Shown: one piece after another, positions 37,425 through 45,718 of the stretch
Position numbering within the stretch: position 1 is the first letter of the stretch
How the letters are laid out: every line of letters starts with the position of its first letter
DNA from: Aristaeella hokkaidonensis
Lineage (GTDB): Bacteria > Bacillota > Clostridia > Christensenellales > Aristaeellaceae
Direction of reading: 5' to 3'
Assembly (NCBI RefSeq): GCF_018128945.1
Contig: NZ_CP068393.1
Coordinates: 248,001-312,000, forward strand
Length of the DNA: 64,000 nt
Translations under genes and position numbers: made by a program
Notes under the pieces: generated by a model
The model's database searches: none
Told to the model about the DNA's origin: nothing
The model's input: the letters and a program-made list of their open reading frames with translations, nothing else

Positions 37425-38213
37425 ATGGCATTTTTACAGGTTCAGTTTTTCTCCGCAGCACTGAATGTGGCATCCACTGTGAATGTGATCCTGCCTGAGG
37501 TCAACCAGGGCATCGGGATGGGATCGTCCAAGGATGAACGGCCGCCGAAGGTGCTGTACCTGCTGCACGGATACAGCGACGACCATTCGATCTGGATGCG
37601 GCGGACTTCTGTGGAACGGTATGCTGCGAGCCACAACCTGGCGGTGATTATGCCGGCAGTCAATCACAGCTTCTACTGCAATGAAGTCTACGGGGAAAAG
37701 TACTGGGACTATGTGAGCGACGAGCTGCCGAGAACGATGCACCGTTTCTTCCGGCTGAGCAACAAACCGGAGGATACCTATGTGGCCGGCCTGAGTATGG
37801 GCGGTTACGGCGCCATGAGGCTTGCCTTGACCTATCCGGAACACTTCGCCGGCGCGGCTTCATTCAGCGGCGCGGTGGACCTGGAGACGATCTTCTACCA
37901 GCGGCACCTGGGCACTGAAATCGACCGGGTGTTCGGTAGCCAGAAGCAGATCAAAGGCTCGGAATACGATCTCTTTTACCTGACGGAGAAGAACGCAAAG
38001 GCTGCTCATAAGCCCTGGCTGTATGTCAGCTGCGGCACGAAGGACTTCCTCTTTGATCAGCACAAGGCCTTCGTTCCGGCCCTGCGGAAGAACGGCTGGA
38101 GTGTGATGAGCCATGAGGAACCGGACGCCGTCCATGAATGGGGATTCTGGGATGAACAGATCAAGGCGTTCATCGAACTGATTTATGCAAGAGAAGATGC
38201 AGATAGGGATTGA
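37425..38213 (+). CDS. Alpha/beta-hydrolase esterase (EstA/esterase D-like)
   Basis: 262 residues. The fold motifs are LYLLHGYSDDHSIW (oxyanion-hole region), the nucleophile elbow GLSMGGYGA (S124), a likely acid in the TKDFLFD segment and the histidine in VHEWGFW. It resembles the putative-esterase family that includes tributyrin esterase EstA, feruloyl esterases and S-formylglutathione hydrolase. No signal peptide, so cytoplasmic; it may deacylate short esters or sugar acetates. Its stop codon overlaps the -35 of the next promoter. Confidence 0.82.
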   Translation: MAFLQVQFFSAALNVASTVNVILPEVNQGIGMGSSKDERPPKVLYLLHGYSDDHSIWMRRTSVERYAASHNLAVIMPAVNHSFYCNEVYGEKYWDYVSDELPRTMHRFFRLSNKPEDTYVAGLSMGGYGAMRLALTYPEHFAGAASFSGAVDLETIFYQRHLGTEIDRVFGSQKQIKGSEYDLFYLTEKNAKAAHKPWLYVSCGTKDFLFDQHKAFVPALRKNGWSVMSHEEPDAVHEWGFWDEQIKAFIELIYAREDADRD

Positions 38214-38238
38214 CGAATGAGGCAATAATCCCTATAAT
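38210..38238 (+). promoter_or_regulatory. Promoter of the FMN riboswitch/ribU unit
   Basis: TTGACG at 38210-38215 (its TGA is the esterase stop codon), 17-base spacer, perfect TATAAT at 38233-38238. Confidence 0.8.
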
Positions 38239-38266
38239 GTACCCGTACATTGCGTACCACTTAAAG

Positions 38267-38382
38267 CTTCTTCGGGGATGGGTGAAATTCCCTACCGGCG
38301 GTAAAGCCCGCGAACTGAGCTCCTGCTCAGCCGATCCGGTCCAATTCCGGAGCCGACAGTAAAGTCTGGATGAGAGAAGAAC
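38267..38382 (+). promoter_or_regulatory. FMN riboswitch (RFN element)
   Basis: The conserved RFN consensus is easy to read: TTCTTCGGGGATGGGTGAAA, then CCGGCGGTAAAGCCCGCGA, GATCCGGT, ATTCCGGAGCCGACAGTAA and GGATGAGAGAAGAA. The outer stem is 38268-38273 with 38376-38381. FMN binding should shut down the riboflavin transporter downstream. Confidence 0.95.
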
Positions 38383-38426
38383 GGAAAAAGAGTCAAATAT
38401 GCGCCTGCGTGCGCTTTTAAGCTCTC

Positions 38427-38467
38427 CGCCCCCTTGAAGCAAACCGAGAAGTTGCTTTGAGGGGGCG
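38427..38467 (+). terminator. Expression-platform hairpin of the FMN riboswitch
   Basis: CGCCCCCT (38427-38434) pairs with AGGGGGCG (38460-38467), with inner AAGCAA/TTGCTT. A T run is lacking (CGCTCATTT follows) and GAAGGAGG lies about ten bases downstream. It could work as a weak terminator or by hiding the ribosome site. Confidence 0.55.
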
Positions 38468-38494
38468 CGCTCATTTGAAGGAGGGCTTTCAGCC

Positions 38495-39088
38495 ATGGTT
38501 AGCACAACAAAGACCCGTTTCTCCGTCGGCGTGATGACCCGCGTTGCCATTCTGGCAGCGGCCGCATCCATCCTGTTCCTGATCCAGATCCCGATCGTTG
38601 CCTTCTACAAACTGGATCTGTCCAATATCCCGGTTCTGCTGGGCGCCTTTTCCATGGGCCCTGTTCCGGGCATGATGATCCTGGCGCTCAAGAGCCTGAT
38701 CGGCCTGTTGTCTTCTTCCAGCGCCGGTATCGGCGAGCTGGCGGACTTTATCATGGGTACCGCCCTGGTGCTTCCCGCTGCGCTGATTTACCAGCAGAAT
38801 AAAACCCGGAAGAGCGCAATCATCGGTATGGCCATCGGCACACTGTGCATGGTCGTTGCCGGCGTGCTGGCAAACAAGTATATCATGCTGCCTTTCTACA
38901 TGGGCGCTTTCCACATGGATATGGACGGTATCCTGCGGTTCGCCAATGTGGCGGGCGTTGACAGCGAGTGGAAGCTGCTGCTTATGATCACCGGACCCTT
39001 CAACCTGCTGAAGGGCGTGGTGCTGAGCGTCGTGGCCGGCCTGATCTACAAGCCGCTGTCCCCGATCCTTCACGCGAAGGTTCGTTAA
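38495..39088 (+). CDS. ribU: ECF transporter S component for riboflavin
   Basis: 197 residues, six membrane helices, typical of RibU: an N-terminal RVAILAAAASILFLIQIP helix, the LDLSNIPVLLGAF motif and the GPVPGMMILALKSLIG block. It binds riboflavin and needs the shared ECF energising module, which is not in this window. Control by an FMN riboswitch directly upstream confirms the substrate. In this genome flavin demand is probably high because of Rnf and the multi-FMN proteins. Confidence 0.95.
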   Translation: MVSTTKTRFSVGVMTRVAILAAAASILFLIQIPIVAFYKLDLSNIPVLLGAFSMGPVPGMMILALKSLIGLLSSSSAGIGELADFIMGTALVLPAALIYQQNKTRKSAIIGMAIGTLCMVVAGVLANKYIMLPFYMGAFHMDMDGILRFANVAGVDSEWKLLLMITGPFNLLKGVVLSVVAGLIYKPLSPILHAKVR

Positions 39089-39120
39089 TCAAGCTTTATC
39101 CTTATCCTCATCCTTCAGGA

Positions 39121-39157
39121 CCGGGCAGGGAGAAATCCCTCCCGGCCCTATTTTTTT
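39121..39157 (+). terminator. Terminator after ribU
   Basis: CCGGGCAGGGA pairs with TCCCTCCCGG around GAAA, followed by ATTTTTTT. Confidence 0.8.
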
Positions 39158-39178
39158 CATGCTTTTTCCGGACATACA

Positions 39179-39187
39179 TGGTATAAT
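39179..39187 (+). promoter_or_regulatory. Extended -10 promoter of rqcH
   Basis: TGGTATAAT at 39179-39187 just after the ribU terminator; the -35 is poor. Confidence 0.6.
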
Positions 39188-39269
39188 CCGAATAACCCGG
39201 TTTACGGGAGCACCAATTCACGGTCGATGCCGGATGGTATATGAGACCGGAGAGGGGAAAGACAAGCAT

Positions 39270-41012
39270 ATGCCGATGGACGGACTGACGGTGGGATTTG
39301 CCGCCAGGGAACTGAATGAGATCCTCCGGGACGGGCGGATTGACAAGATCACCCAGCCGGAGCGCGATACAGTTGTGCTGGTGATACGTGCGGGAGGCAC
39401 GAATCACCGGCTTCTTCTGTGCGCCTCGCCGAACAATGCCCGCTGCCATCTGACAATGAACAATTATTCCAATCCGCTGGAGCCGCCGGCGATGTGCATG
39501 CTGATGCGCAAGCAGATCTCCGGAGCGCGGATCACGGAAATCCGGCAGGTTGAGGGGGACCGGATCGTCTATGTGGATATGGACGCGGTCAACGAACTGG
39601 GGGATCATGTGCTCCGGCGCCTTGTGCTGGAAATCATGGGCCGGCATTCCAATCTGCTCCTGCTGGACGAGAACGACCGGATCCTGGAAGCAACCCGCCA
39701 TGTGAACCCGGAAATGAGCCGGGTGCGGCAGATCCAGCCCGGGATGACATATCTTCCGCCACCCTCACAGGACAAGCTGAATCCGGAAACACTGACAGAA
39801 GAAGCACTGTATGAACGCCTGAGCGCGATGCCGGACGCCCGGCTGAGCCGTGCACTGGCGGATACCATCACAGGCCTCAGCCGCGCATCGGCGGAGGAAC
39901 TGGCCTGCCGTGTGCTGCAGCCCGGGGAGGAACAGCCGGCAGACCTGAAGAATGCCTGCGAACGCCTGGCAGCGTTCCTGAAAAAACTGCCGTTCATGTC
40001 AGACGCCCGGGTGCTGATGAAGGACAACGGAGAGGCGGAAGACGTTTTCCCCTTTGCCTATCTGTCCAGGCCGACGGACCTGCAGCGGTCCTGCAAAACG
40101 CTGAGCGAGGCACTGGAGGTTTACTTCGGGACACGGGACGCCAGGGAACGACTGAACCAGAAGAGTGCCACCATGATCCGGATGCTGAAGAGCCAGCTGG
40201 AGCGCTGCCAGCGGAAACTGGCAATCCAGATGGAAGAGCTTTCTTCCGCAGAGCGAATGGATGAATACCGCCGGATGGGTGAGGCAATCAACGCCAACCT
40301 CTATCAGCTGAAGAAAGGCATGACGGAGGCGGAACTGCCTGACTGGAATGATCCGGAGGGCGGAACCCTGACTGTGCCGCTGGATATCCGGCTGACGCCC
40401 AGCCAGAACGCCCAGAAATACTTCAAGAAATACCAGAAAGCCCGTTCCGCCATGGAAATCGCCGCACAGCAGCGGGACAAAACCCTGGAGGAGACGGACT
40501 ACCTGGAAGGCATGCTGCTGGACGTGGACAAGTGCGTCGGTGAAAGCGAACTGGAGGAAATCCGCCAGGAGCTGGTACGAACCGGCTACATGAAAAAGAA
40601 TACCAATCGCCGCCAGCAGCGGCAGCTGCCGGGCAGCAAACCCTACCGCTATGTTTCCACGGACGGGATTGAGATCCTGGTGGGCAAGAACGCGGCCCAG
40701 AACGACCGGATTACCCTCGGCGCAAAGGGGGAGAACATCTGGCTGCACGCCAAGGATATGCCGGGAAGCCATGTGGTGATCTGCCATGAGGGCGAGGTTC
40801 CCCTGACGACGATGAAGCAGGCGGCAATGCTGGCTGCCTGGTACAGCAAAGGACAGCGCAGCTCGCTGGTGCCGGTGGACTATACCCTGCGGAAGTACGT
40901 CAAAAAGCCTTCCGGAGCAGCGCCTGGCAAGGTGATCTATACGCACCAGAAAACCGCGTATATGACGCCGGAAGAGGAAGAAGTGAGGAAGATCAGGCTT
41001 GTGGAAGCCTGA
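39270..41012 (+). CDS. rqcH: Rqc2/RqcH ribosome-quality-control protein (NFACT family)
   Basis: 580 residues; ATG at 39270 follows GAGAGGGGAAAG. It has the NFACT layout: N-terminal NFACT-N domain (MDGLTVGFAARELNEIL, later MLMRKQISGARI), a helical middle, a coiled coil (about 300-430) and the C-terminal NFACT-R domain with DRITLGAKGENIWLHAKDMP and SHVVI. RqcH binds stalled 50S subunits and adds alanine tails to nascent chains. Older annotations call it fibronectin-binding protein. A downstream hairpin (AGATCAGGCTT with AAGCCTGATCT) overlaps the end of the gene, and structured repeat B follows. Confidence 0.93.
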   Translation: MPMDGLTVGFAARELNEILRDGRIDKITQPERDTVVLVIRAGGTNHRLLLCASPNNARCHLTMNNYSNPLEPPAMCMLMRKQISGARITEIRQVEGDRIVYVDMDAVNELGDHVLRRLVLEIMGRHSNLLLLDENDRILEATRHVNPEMSRVRQIQPGMTYLPPPSQDKLNPETLTEEALYERLSAMPDARLSRALADTITGLSRASAEELACRVLQPGEEQPADLKNACERLAAFLKKLPFMSDARVLMKDNGEAEDVFPFAYLSRPTDLQRSCKTLSEALEVYFGTRDARERLNQKSATMIRMLKSQLERCQRKLAIQMEELSSAERMDEYRRMGEAINANLYQLKKGMTEAELPDWNDPEGGTLTVPLDIRLTPSQNAQKYFKKYQKARSAMEIAAQQRDKTLEETDYLEGMLLDVDKCVGESELEEIRQELVRTGYMKKNTNRRQQRQLPGSKPYRYVSTDGIEILVGKNAAQNDRITLGAKGENIWLHAKDMPGSHVVICHEGEVPLTTMKQAAMLAAWYSKGQRSSLVPVDYTLRKYVKKPSGAAPGKVIYTHQKTAYMTPEEEEVRKIRLVEA

Positions 41013-41020
41013 TCTTCCAA

Positions 41021-41273
41021 TGAATAATGAAAACTTTTGCGATCGCTGTTACCAAAGTTCCGATCGGTGAAACCTCCGGAACTTTGACAGCTGTAGCATG
41101 GCAGTTGTATTCCGCAATTTCAATGGTCGCAACTCCACACAGTGGAGCTTGCTCCCTTTCAATTGACCTCAGATCCGATGAGATTTCCGCCACTGGCGGT
41201 CATCGGCTCTTCGCCCCAAATCAAAGATTTGGACAACTGCTCAATACTTAAAACTGAAAAATAATTTATAGTG
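41021..41273. repeat. Structured intergenic repeat, copy B (long form)
   Basis: Noncoding 3' flank of rqcH. Hairpin 1: GCTGT 41045-41049 with ACAGC 41087-41091 and AAAGTTCCG 41054-41062 with CGGAACTTT 41077-41085, around a 14-base loop as in copy A. The shared TGTAGCATGG follows. A closing stem GCAGTTGT (41101-41108) with ACAACTGC (41233-41240) encloses CTCCAC/GTGGAG (41133-41146), CCGATGA/TCATCGG with inner CCGCC/GGCGG (41175-41206) and CCAAATC/GATTTGG (41216-41232). It ends TCAATACTTAAAA like copy A. This element fills most of the 324-base gap 41013-41336. Confidence 0.75.
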
Positions 41274-41276
41274 TAA

Positions 41277-41308
41277 AACGTCCCGCTGGATTGTTCCGGC
41301 GGGACGTT
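41277..41308. terminator. Terminator of the xylanase gene (bidirectional)
   Basis: AACGTCCCGC pairs with GCGGGACGTT. On the minus strand it is followed by TTTTACAC, fitting the end of the xylanase transcript. Confidence 0.75.
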
Positions 41309-41336
41309 CAGCATTGTTTTCTATTGTTTGGGGAAA

Positions 41337-42587
41337 TTATAAATCCGATGGAGCTGAGGGAGCGTCGCCTTTCAGGGTGTGGTAGACGGCGTCGAAGCAG
41401 GTCTTGATTTTATACCTGGTGGTGAGCAGGCAGCCGTAGGGGCTGTTCAGATTATAGACGTAATTGCCTTTCATGGCTGCGGGCACGTCCACCAGACCCC
41501 AGATACAGATGGCGGTCAGGGGACTGCTTTCCGCTGTGTTGGCTTTCATGAAAACATCACTGAACAGCCTGGAATAGAACGCGTCGTGCTCCGCGACCTT
41601 GGTCTTGTCGAAGTTGCGAACGGCCATTTCTGTCAGCTGAACATCCATGCCCAGAGCGGCATAGGTTTCGATGGATTCCTTCACATCGGTGATAATGGAG
41701 GGCTCCAGACAGCCTTTCTGTTCCCCATAGCCGCCCATATAACCCTGCATGCCGATGCCGTCGATCAGGGAACGGGGATTGCCGTCCTCATCCTTCGCAT
41801 AGGACTGAATGCTTTTTACCAGCGCGCAGGCCGCTTTGCGCTTCGCAGAAAAGAACAGGTTATAGTCGTTGTAGAACAGTTTGATATCCGCGCCGAGATT
41901 ATCCACGGCGTTTCGGGCGCAAAGGAAGGCATACTCAACATAGTCGTCCCCGACATATTCCAGGAAACAGTTTTTATCGCCGTTCCGCTTGGTACGCAGA
42001 CGCCGCAGGTCGGTGACGCTGTATTCGCCGCCGTTGTCGCCGATGGCTTCATTGACGACGTCCCAGCAGTAGATGACGCCGGGGAACTTCTTTTCAAAAT
42101 GATTGATGACCCGTTCAATATAACAGGCAAGGCGGGCACGCATCGTTTCCTTATCAGCGATAGGCTTGCTCATGTCATAGTCTTCATGGAAAAACCACTG
42201 GGTCATATAAGCGTCCCAGACAAGCACATGGCCCCGGATGCGGATGTTGTTTTTCTGGGCCCAGGAGATCATGGCATCCGCCCGGGAGTAGCTCATGCAG
42301 GGCATGCCGTCCTTGGCGGATTTAGACGCCCATTCATCCAGCAGGGAATAGGCCTTGGTCTCATTGCAGCAGGTCAGGGAGTTGAAATGGCGGGCCAGGA
42401 AATCCATAAATACCTGGTTCCTCATATCATCATAGCTGAAAGCACCGCCGAACTTGAACCCATAAGGTTCAGCCAGTTCCCACATGGGATCATAATCTTC
42501 CGAAACAGTTCCGGCTTCCTCAGCGAAGACGGACAGGGGAAGAAGGCAAACCAGGAGGACAAGAAGGAGGGACAGAAAGCGTTTCAT
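41337..42587 (-). CDS. Secreted GH10 endo-beta-1,4-xylanase-like enzyme
   Basis: 416 residues with a signal peptide (about 1-22, ending SVFAEE). Glycoside hydrolase family 10 motifs: GHVLVWDAYMTQWF, the acid/base E180 in YCWDVVNEA, NDYN, GIGMQGYMGGYG and the nucleophile E320 in VQLTEMAV. There is no carbohydrate-binding module or anchor. It should cut xylan or related beta-1,4 glycans outside the cell, consistent with a plant-fibre habitat. AAGGAG lies before the start. It is the last gene of a minus-strand group and has its own terminator. The oligosaccharide transporter at 52312-55739 could take up products. Confidence 0.93.
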   Translation of the reverse strand: MKRFLSLLLVLLVCLLPLSVFAEEAGTVSEDYDPMWELAEPYGFKFGGAFSYDDMRNQVFMDFLARHFNSLTCCNETKAYSLLDEWASKSAKDGMPCMSYSRADAMISWAQKNNIRIRGHVLVWDAYMTQWFFHEDYDMSKPIADKETMRARLACYIERVINHFEKKFPGVIYCWDVVNEAIGDNGGEYSVTDLRRLRTKRNGDKNCFLEYVGDDYVEYAFLCARNAVDNLGADIKLFYNDYNLFFSAKRKAACALVKSIQSYAKDEDGNPRSLIDGIGMQGYMGGYGEQKGCLEPSIITDVKESIETYAALGMDVQLTEMAVRNFDKTKVAEHDAFYSRLFSDVFMKANTAESSPLTAICIWGLVDVPAAMKGNYVYNLNSPYGCLLTTRYKIKTCFDAVYHTLKGDAPSAPSDL

Positions 42588-42600
42588 GAGAAAGAGTCTC

Positions 42601-42660
42601 CTTTAGTGATGAGTGATGAGTGAAGAGTGTAGAGTTGATGACAGCTACGGCCGTCATCAG
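42601..42660. repeat. Degenerate AT-rich direct repeats and small hairpin between xylanase and kinase genes
   Basis: Near-direct repeats of TGATGAG/TGAAGAG type at about 42605-42632, then GATGAC/GTCATC arms (42639-42656) right after the kinase stop on the minus strand. The hairpin sits at a gene 3' end, like repeats A-C, but full homology to them is not evident. Confidence 0.4.
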
Positions 42661-44303
42661 ACATCCTCCATGGTGCAGCCGCCGATGAATTCACGCAGCA
42701 GGGAAAGCGGCGGAATCTCGTTCAGGACTTCTTCATCCACATCCGGCAGGTAGTTCAGGGCCTTGATCAGCCGGCGGGAGAGCAGGTAGTTCGGGGAATC
42801 GGAAGGCACCTCCATGAGCAGCTTGAAGGCATACAGCTTCAGGATCGGCAGCTCATAATGGAGCGCGGTGTTGAACATGCTGTCCGCATTCTCCTGATAG
42901 GTGAAGATGTATTTTTCCTCCGCGCGGCGGACCCGGGGCCAGATCTCCAGCGTGGTTTCCGGCGGATAGCCGCGGAACTGGTTGTCCCGGACGATGCGGC
43001 GCAGCAGACGGACGTCTGTGGTACGGATCCGGTTGTGGTCGTCCAGGTTCAGGCAGGTCAGGGCGCTGGCGAAGACCCGGTAGATCTCATCCGCGGGGAG
43101 CATATCGCATACCAGCGGATTCAGGCCGTGAATGCCTTCCATGATGATGATTTCGCCGGGAGCCAGGGCGGTGGGCGGCGTCAGGTAGTCCTTGACGCCG
43201 GAAGCAAAGTCGAAGTTGGGCATGAAGACTTCCTCGCCGTTCAGCAGGCCGGTCAGGGTATCAGAGAGGAGCTTCAGGTCCAGCGCGTCGATGGAGTCAT
43301 AATCCTTGGTGCCATCAAGCTGCAGGGGCATATCATCCCGGTTGACAAAGAAGTCATCCATGGAGATGCGGCGGCAGGCATGGCCGTACATCTGCAGGTG
43401 TACGCCGAGTCGGCCGGAGAAGGTGGTCTTGCCGCTGGAGGAAGGACCGGCGACCAGAACGATGTGTTTGTTCTGCTCGTGGATCTTCCGGGCGATATCG
43501 TTGATGGCGGATTCATGCAGCGCTTCATTGACGCGGATGAAATTCCGCAGCTTCTTTTCCTCAATCATCCGGGACAGGTCCGAGACGTTGGTGACCCCCA
43601 GAATCTCACACCATTCCGCACTCTGGCTGAAAACTTCCAGGTGCTTCGGACGGTAGACATAGGGCGCCGCGTGCTCAAAGTCGGAACCGGCCGGCAGCTG
43701 CAGCACAAAGCCGCCGCGGAGTTCGAACATGGTGAAGACCTTTACGTAACCGGTGGAGACGGTCATGGCACCGTAGAAATACTCCCACATGCCGTCAATG
43801 CAGTACATATTGAAATAGGGAGCGGGACGATGCTTTAGCAGGGAAACCTTGTCCTCCTGCTGCTCCTCTTCGAAGTAGCGGATGGCGTCATCCTTCGTCC
43901 ACCGTTTCTTTTCAAAAACGAGGTCCAGGTCTGTCAGCCGGTGCATTTCATTTTCAATCCGGACGATATCCTGGCGATGCAGCTCCACGCCGGGGAGGCG
44001 GACAAACACGCCGTAGCCGACGGAGTACTCAATCCTGACCCGCTGGTAGGGATAGAGGTGACGGAGCGCCAGGAGCATCACAAAACGCAGGGAGCGCTCA
44101 TAGATCCGGCGTCCTTCCTCATTTTCCAGGGTCAGGGGGATCAGCGTACAGTCCTGGCGGAGCTCGTCATTCAGCTCACAGACCACGCCGCCGGACTGGG
44201 CGGCAAGCGTACCCACGGGAAAAGCGTCCAGCGCTTTCAGGCACGCAGCGACTGTAGTGCCTTCCGGGAATTCTTTTTCGTTGTTCATGGAACGGATAAT
44301 CAT
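42657..44303 (-). CDS. Uridine kinase-like nucleoside kinase with N-terminal TGS/ThrRS-like region
   Basis: 548 residues. The N-terminus (about 1-65) resembles a TGS domain (PEGTTVAACLKALD). A middle section (about 70-260) resembles the second-additional domain of threonyl-tRNA synthetase. The C-terminal part (about 280-500) is a phosphoribulokinase/uridine-kinase P-loop domain with Walker A GPSSSGKTTFSGRL, RISMDDFFVNR and IIMEGIHGLNP. This domain order is common in Clostridia proteins annotated as nucleoside kinase. It probably phosphorylates uridine or cytidine, but the exact substrate is unproven. AGGAGGG precedes the ATG. Confidence 0.85.
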   Translation of the reverse strand: MIIRSMNNEKEFPEGTTVAACLKALDAFPVGTLAAQSGGVVCELNDELRQDCTLIPLTLENEEGRRIYERSLRFVMLLALRHLYPYQRVRIEYSVGYGVFVRLPGVELHRQDIVRIENEMHRLTDLDLVFEKKRWTKDDAIRYFEEEQQEDKVSLLKHRPAPYFNMYCIDGMWEYFYGAMTVSTGYVKVFTMFELRGGFVLQLPAGSDFEHAAPYVYRPKHLEVFSQSAEWCEILGVTNVSDLSRMIEEKKLRNFIRVNEALHESAINDIARKIHEQNKHIVLVAGPSSSGKTTFSGRLGVHLQMYGHACRRISMDDFFVNRDDMPLQLDGTKDYDSIDALDLKLLSDTLTGLLNGEEVFMPNFDFASGVKDYLTPPTALAPGEIIIMEGIHGLNPLVCDMLPADEIYRVFASALTCLNLDDHNRIRTTDVRLLRRIVRDNQFRGYPPETTLEIWPRVRRAEEKYIFTYQENADSMFNTALHYELPILKLYAFKLLMEVPSDSPNYLLSRRLIKALNYLPDVDEEVLNEIPPLSLLREFIGGCTMEDV

Positions 44304-44399
44304 ATAGTAACCCTCCTATCAACAATTTGTCGGGTTTGTTTACATTATGATCTGTATCATCCTTATTATCGTTGACGGGTTGTATGCTTTTATATCGGA

Positions 44400-45401
44400 T
44401 TAATCGAAGGGCATGCTGGACACGTCCGCGTTCAGCAGTTCCTCATCCGGATCGGGCAGGGAGCCGTGCTCCGCCAGGTATTTTTCCAGGCGCTGCTGCA
44501 TCTGAAGCTGCTTGGTATGCACATAGGCCACATTGGCATGGGTGGCCGGGGCGGTGGCGCGGGTCATGATCTTTTTGCCATCGTCATCAATACGGAAATG
44601 CAGGCGGATCAGGATCCGGCCATGGTTTTTACACTTGGCAATGGCAATGTACTTATCAGCGCTCTGTTTAATATATTCGCCATCGAGGGCCAGAACCCTT
44701 CCGCAGCGCGGGCAGGTGGGATGAATCGCAGACTCGCTTGCCAATGCTTCCCGGACAGAATCGAAGATTTCGCCGGGAGTCTTTTCACGGACGGAACGCC
44801 GACCGTGGATCAGTTCCTTCGGCTGGCGGGCATAATTCAGCACGGCGGAGGGATCGGGCAGGGTACGGAATACCAGCGCCGTATACCAGGCGTCGTTCAG
44901 CGCGTTATGGAAAGCCATGTTCTCATCCGGCTCAATATTCATCAGCTCCATGGCGGCTTTCAGGCCGGCACGGTCCTTCAGCTTATGCTCCTGGCTGAAG
45001 AGCTGCTGGATGTCGCACAGGGGCGGCAGCGGAATATCCTCGCAGTGGAAGAAATGAATGTTCTGATACAGGACGCTGACGTCGTCAATTCCCCAGGTGA
45101 GCAGGGTATAGTCCTCACCGCACCAGGAGGTGAACTGCTCCAGCGCTTCCCGGAACGCAGGCGCTCCGGCCAGGGTTTCCGAATCCAGGCCGGTCATCCG
45201 GCGGATGCGGGGATGGATCCGGAGATAGTGGGTCGGCGCGATCGGGATGGAAATGGAGTCAGCGGGGTTCAGGTCGGCGTCCAGTTTCACGGCGCCGATC
45301 TGGATCATCTCGAAAATCAGCTTGTCACCGACCTCACGGTAGGTGCGGCTCTGATAGGAGATGGGCTGGTTCCATTCAAGGTCAAGGATGATGTAGGTCA
45401 T
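44400..45401 (-). CDS. DEDDh-type 3'-5' exonuclease with C-terminal zinc-ribbon
   Basis: 333 residues. Exo I has DLEWNQP (D7 and E9), Exo II lies near LLTWGIDDVSVLY and Exo III is HNALNDAWYTA, so the DEDDh metal set is complete. It resembles the exonuclease domains of KapD/RNase T type. The C-terminal third has two cysteine pairs (CPRCGR and CKNHGR region), a likely zinc-binding module. It may trim RNA or DNA ends; the substrate is unknown. The ribosome site is weak (GGGGTTGTGAA). Confidence 0.85.
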   Translation of the reverse strand: MTYIILDLEWNQPISYQSRTYREVGDKLIFEMIQIGAVKLDADLNPADSISIPIAPTHYLRIHPRIRRMTGLDSETLAGAPAFREALEQFTSWCGEDYTLLTWGIDDVSVLYQNIHFFHCEDIPLPPLCDIQQLFSQEHKLKDRAGLKAAMELMNIEPDENMAFHNALNDAWYTALVFRTLPDPSAVLNYARQPKELIHGRRSVREKTPGEIFDSVREALASESAIHPTCPRCGRVLALDGEYIKQSADKYIAIAKCKNHGRILIRLHFRIDDDGKKIMTRATAPATHANVAYVHTKQLQMQQRLEKYLAEHGSLPDPDEELLNADVSSMPFD

Positions 45402-45443
45402 ATGGTTTCACAACCCCAAATTAAAAATGAAGAATGCAAGAAT

Positions 45444-45480
45444 TAAATTCAGAATTAAGAATTCAGAATTCAGAATTAAT
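45444..45480. repeat. AT-rich microrepeat (ATTCAGAATT units), copy 2
   Basis: Tandem CAGAATT units. About 34 bases match the end of the SGNH hydrolase gene (29629-29662) with one mismatch and the same orientation. Confidence 0.7.
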
Positions 45481-45484
45481 GGAT

Positions 45485-45718
45485 GAAGCCCCTGCCAGGG
45501 CGCCTGTAGTCCGCAATCTCAATCGTCGCAGTGAACCTTGCGAGGGCGCTTCGGTTCTCTGCTCGTTTCGATTGACTCGTTCAGGTCGCTTTTGACTGCG
45601 TCAAATGATACCGCATCTTCAATAGTCGCAACTCCCCACTGGGGAGATTGCTCCTTTTCAGATGACCTCACCTCTGACGGAATTTCAGCCACTGGCTGCC
45701 CTCAGAGGTTCGCCCACA
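45485..45718. repeat. Structured intergenic repeat, copy C, overlapping the 3' end of the flavoprotein gene
   Basis: It shares with copy B the module CCGCAAT-TCAAT-GTCGCA (twice: 45511-45530 and 45611-45630). It also shares the small hairpin CTCCCC-ACT-GGGGAG (45632-45646), GATTGCTCC and a bipartite hairpin CCTCTGA (45671-45677)/TCAGAGG (45702-45708) with inner CAGCC/GGCTG, followed by TTCGCC. Stem bases differ from copy B but pairing is kept. The segment 45485-45512 matches the gene end at 45762-45789 (23 of 28 bases). The gap 45402-45667 holds this element and the microrepeat; no gene is seen. Confidence 0.7.

Noticed and set aside
42639..42656. Fourth copy of the structured repeat after the nucleoside-kinase gene
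   Set aside because: Only a six-base stem and a loose resemblance to the TGTAGC motif are seen, too little to include it in the family.
44466..45446. Plus-strand frame opposite the exonuclease gene
   Set aside because: The minus-strand product has complete DEDDh motifs; the plus-strand one shows none and crosses the regulatory gap.
45402..45667. Transposable element with a coding gene in the repeat-C gap
   Set aside because: No frame of useful length or transposase motif is present; the region is made of short structured repeats only.
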